DNA of 64,000 nt from Liquidambar formosana (lineage: Eukaryota > Streptophyta > Magnoliopsida > Saxifragales > Altingiaceae), in the NCBI GenBank assembly GCA_039720395.1, contig CM077822.1, forward strand, positions 16,881,043 through 16,945,042, written 5' to 3'. Positions 23,621 to 35,235 of the stretch are shown piece after piece. The notes under the pieces are model-generated. The model was not told where the DNA came from and did no database searches. It worked only from the letters and a program-made list of their open reading frames with translations. How positions within the stretch are numbered: position 1 is the stretch's first letter; every line of letters starts with the position of its first letter. A program made the position numbers and the translations under genes.

Positions 23621-23697
23621 AAACCTAGTAGTAAGGGAGCGTGGGATAAAAGGTAGGAATAGGATAGGTTAGGGATTCGAACCCCTCTCACTGTACC

Positions 23698-23700
<3 letters not shown>
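23615..23700 (+). mobile_element. SINE fragment, tRNA-derived
   Basis: It has a box-A-like stretch (CCTAGTAGTAAGGGAG, about 23624-23639) and a box B (GGGATTCGAACCCC, 23672-23685) about 33 bp apart, typical of tRNA-derived plant SINEs. There is no cloverleaf, so it is not a tRNA gene. It is followed directly by a (TA)n run. Confidence 0.5.

Positions 23701-23742
<42 letters not shown>
23701..23742. repeat. (TA)n microsatellite
   Basis: An uninterrupted 42-bp TA dinucleotide tract. Confidence 0.95.
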
Positions 23743-23748
<6 letters not shown>

Positions 23749-24514
23749 GTGGGATATTCCTGACTATCCCGTTCGCTCACGACTAGCCGTGGCGAGATAT
23801 CCCACATATGATCAAAACTATATATATATTATGGATTTATTTGCTTTAATTGAGAGTAAGAAGTTGTATATACCAATTTATGAAAGTATAAGTTTCACAT
23901 TCCTAACACAACTCAAAAACAATGGAATGTGGCCAAACCCACCCAATTTCCAATTCCACGGGAACCAATGGAATTGGCATATATTTTTTTTTTCTTTTTA
24001 AAGAAAAAGAAAAAACCTTTGATACTAATGAACAGTGGTCCAGCAGATTTTGCTCTTTTTTTTTTTTTTTTTAAGATAAAAAGAAAAAACCTTTGATACA
24101 ATGAACAATGATCCAGCAGATCTTGCTTGGTGAGTGAATATTCAGTGGCATGGTTTTAAAAAATTGGCATTTTAATCACTATCGTAAATCAAATTTAGGT
24201 TTAAATAAGATGCCTAACTTATTTTTGTTATTGTGGTTGAATTAACATCACACTTTAATTTTCTTCACTGCCCATAAAAATATTCGGCCTACAAGACCTA
24301 GGTTTAGGATTTGTCACTTGACACAAAATCCAGTTATCAGTGACTTTTTAGTCTAATGGTATGGAGTAGATGATGATACAATTATGTCATCAAGGTTAGG
24401 AGTTGAAAACTATTTAGGGCATCAATGACATGGTTAAGGTGGCATGGATGTCCAATCCCATTTATTTCAAACTAGTTTCTTTAATTATTATGATACAAAT
24501 GTAACTTTTTTTTT

Positions 24515-24600
24515 TGGAGTACAATTGGAGGGATTCGAACCCTTAACCTATCTTACTCCTACCCTTTATCCCATTCTCTCTCACCACTAGGCCATCTTCA
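24515..24600 (-). mobile_element. SINE fragment, tRNA-derived
   Basis: On the minus strand a box A (GGCCTAGTGGTGAGAG, 24578-24593) precedes a box B (GGGTTCGAATCCC, 24530-24542). Internal text (GGATAAAGGGTAGGAGTAAG) matches the SINE at 23615-23700, so both belong to one family. An A-rich tail is visible as the poly-T at 24507-24515. Confidence 0.6.
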
Positions 24601-25683
24601 ATGACTTATATAAATGTACATTTTTTTAGCTTTCTCATTTGTTCTAAATTTGTCAACACCATTATGGGGAGATAACTTTTAAAATGTTCGTTCGAGGTTT
24701 AAAAGAAAGGAAATATTCGGCCAAATTGGATGGTCCAGCCTATGCCTAATCCCAAGATAATCTTTAATAAAGATTCCTTTTAGTCGCAATTTTTTATTTT
24801 TTATTTTATATATATATTTTTTTACTCTATGGGTCTTTGCTTTGTTTTATTAAAAAATGTGGTTATGAATTTAGTGACTTTGTCAATCTAAATTTGTACT
24901 AATTGCCCAAGTCAAATTGAGGTTAGATATTTATAAAAACCAGCAGTATTAATATTTATAATAACCAGCTAGCTAGTTGTTTCTAATTTGCCAAAAAACA
25001 TAAATGAAAACAAAAGAGGAAGAAGAAGAAGAAGATTGGAAGATTAAAAGTTAATTAGGACACTGACAGTGATTAATCCGAGGGGTTCGATGAATTGGGC
25101 TGGCTAAATATGACATTAAATTTAACAATCTGGATAAATTGAGATCAACCATCAGGCAAAAAAAAATGCCTAAAATTCTATGACTTGAAAACCAAAAGGT
25201 TAGAAAAAAAAAGTACATGAAAAACACATTAATATTGTGCATAAGTCACAGTGCTAGGAGACTAGGAGTGGGTGAAGTAAGAAAGAAAGAAAGAAAGAGA
25301 GAAAGAAACAGTCCACCAACTTCATACTTTTGCTTTTCTTACCTAAGTAAAAATTGAAAATGCCATGGCAAGCTGTTCCTTAGACCATACCAAAACAATA
25401 ATACCATCCATATGATGGCAATAAGTACCAAGAGATACCACCTAGCTAGCCTAGGTGATAAAGCCTTATCAATGTGAAATCGAAGGTTTAGGTTTAAAAC
25501 GAGGAAAACTGCAAACCAACTAACATTTAACCATTATTCAAATATTTATGTAGCGAACGGTTCATCTACGTGATGGATCTAAGATGTCTGTGTTCATATG
25601 TGAATTTGACACGGTTGGACATGATAGTCATGAACGGCTCAAATTATTGTGTGATATGTGAGACGTTATACGGCTGATAAGTT

Positions 25684-25720
<37 letters not shown>

Positions 25721-25970
25721 ATATAGATATACGTATAAAATTGAGTTCGGTCATAAGGACATGTTGATGTGAGTTACATCAGCATCATGCACTGGGGGTT
25801 GTACCCCATTCATGTGTGGGTTATACGGTATAACCCACTCATGCAGAGGGTACAACTCCTAATTCATGATGCTAGTATAAGAAAATCAACATATATTGAT
25901 AAGACCAAATCTAATAATACACACACATACACATACACACAAACACACATATATAAAGGATTAAAACAAG
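24601..25970. other. Intergenic, no gene recognised
   Basis: AT-rich, with (AAG)n near 25018-25034, (GAAA)n near 25281-25308, (CA)n near 25685-25714 and 25918-25948. A short inverted phrase, GGGTTGTACCCCATTCATG / CATGCAGAGGGTACAACTCC, spans about 25796-25858. No gene. Confidence 0.6.
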
Positions 25971-26202
25971 TAGGGGTGTAAATGAGCCAAGCTTAAGCTG
26001 CTTAACCTTTGAGTTTGGTTCATTTAACTTATGAATGAGTTCGAACGAGTCTTTTATCGAGCCAAGTTCGAGTAGTACTTTTGATAAGCTTTAAAATAAT
26101 GTTTGAGTTCAGCTCATTTATCTTGCGAGCAGATTCAAATGAGTTTTATATCGAGTCGATCTCGAGCTGAGTCCAAATAGCTTGTCTTGTTTTCCAACCC
26201 TA
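25971..26202. mobile_element. Small hAT-like MITE
   Basis: The ends are TAGGGGTGTAAATGAGCC and, opposite strand, TAGGGTTGGAAAACAAG, resembling the TAGGGNTGCAA ends of the other hAT MITEs in the window. The interior is rich in GAGCC/TCGAG/AAGCTT phrases. The target duplication is not clear. Confidence 0.5.
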
Positions 26203-26903
26203 TAATTATTAACAAGCTCCCGGACTACAATTAAAATTTAATCTGATGGCATCTGGGCAACGAGGTCCAAAGATAAGTAGATAACACTGTCTTATTGTAG
26301 AGGGTATGGGCTTGAGATCAATTAGGCCTATCCAAACCTGTCCTTAGCACCACTCATTACGTGCGTTGTCATGGACCCCCAACATTATGAGCCCATCAAG
26401 AGGTTGGCATCATTAACGAGGGGGGCTACCTATTGTTGTTTTTTTTTTTTTTTTTTGTTTTTTTTCTGGTGGTTGCGCCATATAAGAGTAGGAGTGGGAT
26501 CACTATTTTCTTTTTTTAAAAAAAACACTCATTTTCAAACATAAAGTCTTCATTCTTCACAACTCAATTTTAGTTGAATTTCTTCTAGAAAAATATGATT
26601 GCAGTCTTTATAGAGAAGTTAACAAAAGTGAGCTTCCAGTGGGTATTGACTTTGTAAACTGATCTTTATTCGATATTTACGCATATATATTAAGGGTGGT
26701 GGGCACATTAAACCCTATATATTTCACTATAATGCAAGACAAAATGATGGGTAATAGATATAAATATTTATATGAGTTTAAATTAATATATCATTATTAC
26801 TGTACCCTTCTTAATATTTGAATTGTAATGTAATAACAAAGGTCTGTTTGAAATAAATTGTAAATAAAACTTATCTTCCTTTAATATCATAATATATAGA
26901 AAG

Positions 26904-27120
26904 TAGGAGTGCAACTTGGTTCGGGTAGACTCGAGAATATATCGGACCATTTAGAGCAATTCGGTCCGGTCCGGTCTGAGCCAAATAGTAACCGGTCCAG
27001 TTCTCGGGCTACAATTTTTAAAAACTGATGAATTCGATCTAGTCCACTGTTTAGGGGGTTTCAGAACCAACCTGGATTAAATTCCCAAATTACAAAAAAA
27101 GTAAAAAATAAAAAAATATG

Positions 27121-27156
<36 letters not shown>

Positions 27157-27432
27157 TAATATATTATACTCAATATATAAGTATTATTGAATAAATAATA
27201 ATATTTATTCAATAAAGTTATTACCTTTTACAAAAAAACAAAAACAAAAATACAAAAAAAGAAAAAAGGAAAAAAAAAATCGAGAGTGGGAACAAGAACC
27301 AGACCCTTTTTGTCAGTCCGGTCTAATTCAGTTCAATACAATTTCTGGTCCAGTTCTAGTTCAATTTTTTAAGGACCAAATTTATTCGGTCCGATCCAAA
27401 TTTCACTCTGGCCAGACTGAGTTGCACCCCTA
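26904..27432. mobile_element. hAT MITE with perfect 8-bp target duplication (copy 1)
   Basis: The ends are TAGGAGTGCAACTTGGTTC and, opposite strand, TAGGGGTGCAACTCAGTCTG. ATAGAAAG flanks both sides (26896-26903 and 27433-27440). The interior has many TTCGGTCCGGTCCGG-type subterminal repeats and AT-rich spacers. No transposase. Confidence 0.85.
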
Positions 27433-27496
27433 ATAGAAAGAACCTCTCTAAGGGCAATAAAATCTAGCATCTCCAAGGGTAGTAGATATTTTTTAA

Positions 27497-27817
27497 GGTA
27501 AATTACAAGAAAACCTCCTTAATGTTTAGCCCTGTTTCATGTAACCCCCCTTAAAGAAAAAAATTGATGCAATGTTTTCCCTCAATTAGGTTTCGAAGTG
27601 AAAAATCGAGTAGATATTGGGTTAAAAAAAAAAAAAAAAATACTATATCCCTCTCATATGCTAAATATTCACCAATTTCCATAGTGTATTTTCATCCAAT
27701 TTTTATTTGAATTTTTTACCCAAAATCTAGCAAAGGGGGGGACATTGCATCGACTTTTTCTTTAGGGGGTTATGTGAAAAAGGGTTAAACATGAGGGGGA
27801 TTTCTTGTAAATTATCC
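27497..27817. mobile_element. Mutator-like MITE with GGTAAATTAC ends (copy 1)
   Basis: Left GGTAAATTACAAGAAAACC pairs with right (opposite strand) GGATAATTTACAAGAAATCC, and the pairing continues through GTTTAGCCCTGTTTCATGTAA. The centre carries poly-A and GTGAAAAATC. Non-coding. Confidence 0.75.
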
Positions 27818-28276
27818 TCTCTCTCTTTTTTTTTTTTTTGGGTTAGTTTGTGTTCTATATAAGAGTAGGAGTGGGATCACCATTTTCTAAGGGAAAAAAA
27901 AACTCATTTTCGAACATAAAGTCTTCATTCTTCGCAACTCAATTTTAGTTTAATTTCTTCTAGAAGAATATGATTGCAGTCTTTATAGAGAAGTTAACAA
28001 AAGCGAGCTTCCAGTGGGTATTGACTTTGTAAACTGATCTTTATTCGATATTTACACATATATTAAGGGTGGTGGGCACATTACACCCTATACATTTCAC
28101 TATAATGCAAGACAAAATGATGGGTAATAGATATAAATATTTAAATGAGTTTAAATTAATATATCATTATTACTGTACCCCTCTTAATATTTGAATTGTA
28201 ATGTAATAACAAAGGTCTGTTTGAAATAAATTGTAAATAAAACTTATCTTCCTTTAATACCATATTATATAGAAAG

Positions 28277-28741
28277 TACGAGTGCAACTTAGTTCGGGTA
28301 GACTTGAAAATCAGACTGTTCCAAGCAATTCGGTTTAGTCCAATCTGAGCCAAACAGTAACCAGTCCAGTTTTCGGGCTACAATTTTTAAGAACTGGTGA
28401 ATTCGGTCCAATCCACGGTTTAGAGGGTTTCAAAATTGGCCTAGACCGAATTCCCAAATTACAAAATATATATCTATATATATATATAAGTATTATTGAA
28501 TAAATAAAAATATTTATTTAATAAAGTTATTACCTTTTACAAAAAAACAAATACAAAAATACAAAAAAAAAAAAAAAAAGAAGAAAAAACCGAGAGTCGG
28601 ACCAAGAACCAGATATTTTTGTCAGTCTGGTCCAGTTCGGTCCAATACAATTTGCAGTCTGGTTCCAGTTCGATTTTTTAAGGACCAGATTTATTCAGTT
28701 TGATCCAAATTTCCCTCTGCCTAGACTGGGTTGCACCCCTA
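28277..28741. mobile_element. hAT MITE with perfect 8-bp target duplication (copy 2)
   Basis: Paralogue of 26904-27432, again flanked by ATAGAAAG (28269-28276 and 28742-28749). It is about 60 bp shorter, mainly from loss of AT-rich internal sequence. Confidence 0.85.
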
Positions 28742-28929
28742 ATAGAAAGAACCTCTAAGGGCACTGAAATCTAGCATCTCCAAGGGTAGTAGATATTTTT
28801 TAGGTAAATTGCAAGAAACCCTCCCTAATGTTTAGCCTTGTTTCATGTAACCCCCTTAAAGAAAAAAATTGATGCAATGTTCTCCCTCAATTGGGTTTCG
28901 AAGTGAAAAATCAAGTAGATATTGGGTAA

Positions 28930-28937
28930 AATATATA

Positions 28938-28986
<49 letters not shown>
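28930..28986. repeat. (TA)n microsatellite
   Basis: TA-rich simple repeat abutting the left end of the 28987 element. A matching TA tract (30362-30384) lies at its right end. Confidence 0.9.
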
Positions 28987-28988
<2 letters not shown>

Positions 28989-30361
28989 GGATTTAACCAT
29001 CAGTCTAACAAATAACACTTATTTAGCAAATAGTCAACCAACTGTTTTTTCAACTTACTTAATCCATTTAAGTCATTATTGACCAAAATACCCTTATTTT
29101 CATTTCTTTTTCCCTTTTTCTCCACCTATCAAACAGCTATAAGAGACCCAGGAAAATACCCTTACCCTCACCCTCACCCTTATCTCTTTCTCCCTCCCTC
29201 TCCACTTACTTTACGGCCATAAGAGAACCACCAGACAGTGACGACCTCCGGCGACGACGATTAGCCAGATCTAAAGCTTGTTGGTATCGACCTCCTCCAA
29301 CGACCACCAGATTTGAAGATTTGTCATCTCTCCGATGCCGAACTAGATCTGAAACTCACCAGATCTGAATTCTCATTGCCGACTTTCTCCCTTCCTTCCC
29401 TCTTTCTCTTTCTATTCCAAATCTGAAACTCACCAAGAGTTTCTTCTTTCTCTAGTGATTTCTTCTACCGTTGGCAACAACCATTGTCACCAATGACAAG
29501 GACACCTATGATTTATGTGCATTATCCTGATGCAACATTCCAGAGGGAGATTGGAAACCTTTTCATTTAAAACATCAGTTGCTGCTACTGTTGCTGTTGT
29601 CTATGTTGGTTTTCCAACCCAAGCAATTCCAAATTCAAATCCCTAGCACTTAAAACAATTTTCAACCAACTACTAGGGAGCTACAGCAAAAGTGTCGTGA
29701 GGTTAACCTTGTTCTGCCACATAGTTCCACCCTTAGGCAATGAAACTGTTGTGAAAGGCAACATGGGTTGTGTAAAACAAGTAGACATTAATATCGATGA
29801 TAAATTGAGAGCCAATGGACTCATCCCCGTCTCATCCAATCCACTGGTTGTAAAAGATTTGGTAAAGTAGTAAAATTTTACTACTTCATTATAAAATTTA
29901 CTTCATAAAGTAGTAAAATTTTACTACTTCACTTTAAAATTTTACTACTTTGTAAAGTAGTAAAATTTTTCAACTTCACTATAGAATTTATTAATTGGTC
30001 AAGTAATAAAATTTTACAGTTTTAATTTTTTTAATAATTACCTAATCAATATGGATCTTTTTTCGAAGATGCTGACGAATAGGTTCCAAAAATATGATTT
30101 TTTTTAAAAATGGATATGTATATTATAAGTTAAAAGCTTTTAAAAATTATAATACTAAAAGTTAAGTTAGTTACATAGGGTGCCCTCAATAACAAAAAGG
30201 GAAATGTCCTTAGTAATAATAAGGGTAAACTTGGCATTTTTAAAAAAAGTGTGACTAATTGATAAATAAGTTCAGTCTCCTTGATTAATTGACTTAGAAA
30301 AACTTTTACTTGATTAATTGCCAATATTTTACCAAAAAGTGGATTAATTGCCAATTTCCCC
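28987..30361. mobile_element. Mutator-like element with possible captured gene fragment (Pack-MULE candidate)
   Basis: The ends are GGGGATTTAACCATCAGTC and, opposite strand, GGGGAAATTGGCAATTAATC, with further inverted similarity inward, in a TA-rich target. The interior is unlike a MITE. It has a pyrimidine-rich leader (about 29160-29215), a GC-richer GACGACCTCCGGCGACGACG stretch, and a block at about 29640-29870 that translates as coding-like sequence (for example GNETVVKGNMGCVKQV, then INIDDKLRANGLIPVSSNP) in one plus-strand frame. The source gene was not recognised. A tail of TAGTAAAATTTTACTA palindromes lies at about 29870-30020. Confidence 0.5.
29872..30015. repeat. Clustered AAGTAGTAAAATTTTACTACTT palindromes
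   Basis: The motif GTAGTAAAATTTTACTAC occurs repeatedly, whole and in half sites, with short spacers. It lies in the right half of the 28987-30361 element and may be part of its foldback structure. Confidence 0.7.
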
Positions 30362-30567
30362 ATATATATATATATATATATATTATATCCCTCTCATATG
30401 CAAAATATTCACCAATTTTCATAGTATATTTTCATCCAATTTTTTTTCGATTTTTAACCCAAAATCTAGCAAAGGGGGACATTGCGTCGACTTTTTCTTC
30501 GGGAGAGAGGGGGGGGAGGGGTATGTGAAAAAGGGTTAAATATTAGGGGGATTTCTTGTAAATTATC

Positions 30568-31451
30568 ATTTTTCTAACCTACTTTAACTACTAATATGAG
30601 ATTTTTTTTTGTTGAAATAGCTAATTAGTTATCCAAGTGAGTACTTTAAGAGCACTAGTTATTTTTTTGTTATTTCAAATTTGTTTAGTTAATAAATATT
30701 TGTTAGCTAAATGTAGTTAGTCAAGATGACAATAACTAAAATAATTAGCCATATAGCTAATTTCTTGGAAAAGAAAAAGTAAAGATTGACTAGTGCACAG
30801 TTAAAGAAATCCAATAACTAACCCTTTAGAGATACTCTTATACTTGGTGCCAAATATAGATATGCTATATTTTGGCTTGGTTACATTTTTACTATTTTGC
30901 TCTCTCAAAGAATACTTATTTTTATCATCCACCAAGAAAGAAGAGGTTATATATGTTTTTTGGTTTTGTTTTTAAAACCATTTTCTCCGCCAAATGGCTA
31001 CTTTTTATTTATTTAATTTTTTTCATTACCATTTTTTCTTCCCAACGGCTATATATGGTTTTTTATTTTTATTTTTTGTTGTTACCATTTTGCCCTCATA
31101 AAAATGCGTATTATATTCTATATAACTTCGAATTAAATTAATGAATTAATCTTTTTCAAAATTCCAGATATCACATTAATTTTAATTTTTTTTTTTGAAT
31201 GGTGGTCAGTAAGAAAATGAATGATAGTTGAGAAGAGGAACGGTAATTGCAAATATAACAATGGCTTTGCAAATTTTACATAAACCTTTATAGTGGGTAC
31301 TCCAAAGTATGACACTTTAGAATACTAGTGATACAAAGTATAGTATTAGCGTTGCAAATATAGTACAAACCATTGGGGATGTCTTGATCATCTATAAACA
31401 GTGGGAGCAGCACCTCTAACCTAATAATGTAAGAGGAATAGACTACAAAGT
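30568..31451. other. Intergenic, no gene recognised
   Basis: AT-rich. Loosely repeated phrases (TTACCATTTT, GGCTATATATGG) occur between 30880 and 31110. Open frames are low-complexity. Confidence 0.5.
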
Positions 31452-31468
31452 GATAAAGCATTCGTCTC
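31452..31468 (+). repeat. LINE target-site duplication, left copy
   Basis: GATAAAGCATTCGTCTC, repeated exactly at 32261-32277 after the LINE poly-A tail. Confidence 0.9.
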
Positions 31469-32139
31469 TTTCTCGAAAAAGTAATAAGGCAGATTATGGG
31501 ATGGATAAAATTGCTAACTTGCTTTGGCAAATTTGGTGTGCTCGAAACAATGTTGTTTTTAAGAATGAGACTTTTAATAAATTTCAAATTATAGAGAAAG
31601 CTACTAATCTTTTTTCAGACTATGTACTTAAATTTTCAAAAAATGATATTAAATGTGGTAACTCCTTAGAAATTAAAAACAAGCAATTTAAAAAGAATTC
31701 AAAGTTTATTAGATGGATTCCTCCTGATGATGAGTGGTTTAAATTAAATTTTGATGGATCTGTTAAACATAAGCATGGGACTACGGGATCTATAATTCGA
31801 GATCAGTATGGTAAGCCAATAGTTATGCATTGCGATTATTTTGAGGAGAATGTTTCTGTACCTAAAATGGAAGCTATTGCATTAAGAAATGGTTTGTTAT
31901 TAGCGAGTAAAAAAAATTGTAACAAGGTGATTATTAAAGGTGATTCTAAATTGGTTATTAATAGTTTGCAGCAGTTGGATAATTGTCCTTGGACGATTTA
32001 TAGTATAATGAGTGATTGTAGACAGATTATTCTAGAAAATAATATGAATATTAAGCTGAATCATGTGTATAGAGAAGCAAATAAAGCTGCTGATGCTCTT
32101 ACGAAATTGGGATATACTATAAAAGGTAAGCGTTTATAG
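31469..32139 (+). pseudogene. LINE ORF2 C-terminal fragment with RNase H domain
   Basis: The frame is open from the truncation point to TAG at 32137-32139; the first in-frame ATG is 31501. The start (LLWQIWCARNNVVFKNE) matches the linker after the reverse transcriptase in plant LINE-like proteins. Then comes an RVT_3-type RNase H domain with all expected acidic residues: FDGS (first Asp), KMEAIALRNGL (Glu), KGDSKLVINSL (Asp) and HVYREANKAADAL (His and last Asp). The endonuclease and reverse transcriptase regions are missing, so it is not an active protein although its frame is undamaged. Confidence 0.9.
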
Positions 32140-32228
32140 GAATCTAGCTTTCCTTCAGCAATACTGATTATTATCTGGGAAGATTTGATAGGAAGATCTA
32201 GTTTGAGGAAGAATTGACTGTCATCTAC

Positions 32229-32260
<32 letters not shown>
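31469..32260 (+). mobile_element. 5'-truncated LINE retrotransposon
   Basis: A 792-bp insertion bounded by perfect 17-bp direct repeats and ending in an uninterrupted poly-A of about 31 nt. It contains only the 3' end of a LINE: the RNase H-containing C-terminus of ORF2 and a short 3'UTR. The intact target duplication, long tail and open frame suggest a recent insertion by target-primed reverse transcription. Confidence 0.93.
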
Positions 32261-32262
<2 letters not shown>

Positions 32263-32277
32263 TAAAGCATTCGTCTC
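32261..32277 (+). repeat. LINE target-site duplication, right copy
   Basis: Exact copy of 31452-31468, directly after the poly-A. Confidence 0.9.
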
Positions 32278-35235
32278 CATCATTTTGCCATTGGCCCTTG
32301 TGACTTAGTGATGGTATCCGTATTTGGGTGAGTTAGGATTTGGATAGTTTTAAATTTAGGGGTCCAATCCCCTTCAATAAATAAAATTAAAAAAAAAAAA
32401 AACCAAAAACAAACAGAGATCTTTATACTGGGCTAGCAATGGGATCGACATTCTTGTAATAGGCATGACAGTTCGAAGACTGGTCTTAAAACATACCACA
32501 TCAAGGATTAGACTACATGAAGCCTAACAACAATTTTATATACATCTATCCGTTTCTTCCTCCAATTACATTAATTAAGCCACAAACAATTTTATATGTG
32601 CCTCTCTCTCTCTCTCTCTCACTGAATCTAAGAAGGGGAAATTTTTTTTTAATTGAATAGTGATTAGGTGATGAATGATGATGGAGTCAAGCTAGCTTAG
32701 CGGCTCTAACTACCAAATGGGTCACTTTAAAAGCTTAAACTAATGTAGCTGTAAAGACTGTTTTTTTTTTTTTTTTTTTTGTCTCTTAATCAAAGTGTTA
32801 AGTGCACACATACCCAAAAATACGCGACGTTTAGAATATTGAATTTAATTAGACCCCAATAAAAAAAAGAAAAGAAAAAGGATTAAACACCTTTTTTAAT
32901 CAGTCAAGAAGCAACCAAATTAATCCTCAAGTTAGGTAAATTATACGGTACTAAGCCTCAGTATGGTTTTCTTAAACAATTCATCGATCGTGGCTCTCTG
33001 CATGTGAGCATTGATTAATTACAAAGGAAAAGAAGGAAAAATTTGCACCAATAGAAAAGAATATGTATTTCAGTTTCTAAGGTTTAGGTGATTTGTTGGA
33101 TGAACAGAAGAGGTAATTTGTTAGGAACTTTCCTTCAAAATGATAAGAAATGATTCTCGGTTTCTTTATTTATCTCTTTCTTTGGACATAACAGCTTAAT
33201 TTAGGTCATCTTAGGCTCTTAGGTAAGATTTTCAATAATATAGCTTAGTAATCTTACAACTGCAATGGAATTTTTTTTTTTTTTTTTTTTTTTTTCCATG
33301 AATGATGGGAAAATACATACACCCACGTGGGGTTGAACAGAAGATCTTCACAAATCCAATGCCTTTATTGGAATGAGACATGTCTTTAGGCCCAAATGCT
33401 ATTGGCCAATTGCAATGATCAATAGCCCAATTTGTTAGCATGACTGCATGAACACTTTTTTTCTTTTTTCTTTTTAAAATTGAATCATTGTAGATTATGC
33501 GGACATAAAAAGGAATATGCTTCGATGATTAAGATTATTAAATTGAAAACAATTTTTTTTTTTTTTTTTTTTTTGGTTTTGGGTAACTTTTGGTAACATT
33601 ATGAAAAAAAAAAAAAAGATACACAAATATGATAGTCAAACTTCTGTCAATCAAAACAACTTAAAATGTGAAAGCTCTCAAATGGTTAGTCCTCATTATT
33701 TTCTAATCTTAATATGATAAGGTATAATTGCATATCGTTTATTGCTATCTCAATGTGTATTCTACTGAATATACCAAATACCAAATCTTCTTGTCGGTAT
33801 ATCCTACCATATGGGATTCAATTGTAACCATAGAAAGTCATAAAACAGCTCATAAAAGACTTGGACCACATTGTGAAACACAACTATGAGTCAAGACTAC
33901 CAAAATTTTCTAATTACCCATCAAATCCCTCTTCCATTTTTTCCTTTGATATGATTATAATACCACTATGTAAAGGAGGGAATAAATCTTCAGTGTAATT
34001 CTGACATGGCCACGTGGTGTTATGTGAAAAGATATCTCGTATCTTGCATTAAAAAAACACCAATTTGAATAATGAGTATCAAAATTTAGGTGTGAATATC
34101 ACTACTCAATATGGTTCATTGTCACAAACCACAACTTATGAGATTTTAGTGGAAAGAAGTCAAACCTTAACACCATTTTTTTTTTTTTTTTTTTTTACGG
34201 TCAGGATGTCTGGGCCAACCTATGTGCTATCTTAAGAGTGCACTCCCTCACATCAATCTAATGCATTTAAGAATTAATTGCTCCCTAGAAGAATCAAATC
34301 TAGGTCAATAAAATAGAGGAACTCTCTTTTTACAAACTGGATTAACTCCTTTAGGTAAACCCTAATACCAATTTTAATAAGAGTATTCAAAATTCCTAAT
34401 TACCAACCAAAACTTACCTAGGCTTATCCGATGGGGTCTTAGTGGAAAGAAGCCAACCCAAAAATTCCTAGGAGTCATAGGTCATCTAGCTCACATGGTT
34501 TCAAATGGGGTGGGCCAATGTCCCCATTCAGTCATTATCAATACATAAAAGTCTAGTCATGGCATGACATGTGCCCCCACGAATTCAAACTTTTGGGATT
34601 ATTGAGGCTCACCAAGATTTCACCTTTCCAGATAACATAATTAGTTCCTAGACTCATATCCACAAACGTGAACCGTTTGATATTATGGACACACAAGCAA
34701 GTGCTTGGGATATAGCTTAAGCAAGTGTCTCACCAATTCGAAGGTCCAAGCCTTGGGAGATGGTGGGCCATGTGTATAATCATGATTGGGCTAGAGCTTG
34801 GTTCGTAGGCCCCACTCCCCAAGTCTACATCACGTCTTACGTTTCCTTTGATTGCTCGATTACCAAACACCAAAGCCAATCTTCAACAGCCCAAAAACTA
34901 AAAATGAAAAATAACAGAATGAACGAAACGGCATCGTTCCATCATGGCTGCATGAATTGCTGCATCAACCACTCGTTCATTCCTTTCAGTTTACTTTGGT
35001 GGTGACAGTGGTGCCTACCTCCTCTCCCATGAATTACTTTCAAGTAAGTGCGTAGTACCCAGTCTTATCACACCACGTCAGCTCTAAAGAGATATTGGAA
35101 TCCACCATGTGGTGGATACTTCGTAAATCATTGTACTAAAAACATCTTGATCAGATTTGTCTTAATCATTGATTTGGATCCTCTCTTTTAACTCAATCTT
35201 GATTCATCAACCTTTAATTCATTAATTATTATTAA
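32278..35235. other. Intergenic, no gene recognised
   Basis: Poly-T tracts at about 32761-32780, 33271-33295, 33553-33574 and 34177-34196; a (CT)n near 32603-32620. A tRNA-like phrase (TTAGTGATGG ... GGGGTCCAATCCCC) near 32305-32370 may be an old SINE. Around 33290-33425 is a diverged copy of the dispersed repeat seen near 16040. No gene. Confidence 0.55.

Larger units (their letters stand above)
26480..27842. repeat. Segmental tandem duplication, unit 1
   Basis: From TATAAGAGTAGGAGTGGGATC this unit parallels unit 2 (27858 onward) over its full length, with an offset of about 1.375 kb. It includes a hAT MITE (26904-27432) and a Mutator-like MITE (27497-27817). Both elements occur in both units at the same relative positions, so the duplication is younger than the insertions. 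Confidence 0.85.
27858..30567. repeat. Segmental tandem duplication, unit 2, interrupted
   Basis: This repeats unit 1 from 27858 to about 28935 and resumes at about 30384 (TATATCCCTCTCATATGC) to 30567. A TA microsatellite and a 1.375-kb element separate the halves. Unit 2 is diverged from unit 1 by scattered substitutions and indels. Confidence 0.85.
28803..30567. mobile_element. Mutator-like MITE copy 2, split by a younger insertion
   Basis: Paralogue of 27497-27817, with left end GGTAAATTGCAAGAAACCC at 28803 and right end at 30567. The middle expanded to a TA microsatellite, into which the element at 28987-30361 inserted. Confidence 0.7.

Noticed and set aside
23672..23685. Possible tRNA gene from GGGATTCGAACCCC
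   Set aside because: Only A and B box spacing is present; no acceptor or anticodon stem can be drawn. The same family recurs at 24515-24600, so it is a SINE.
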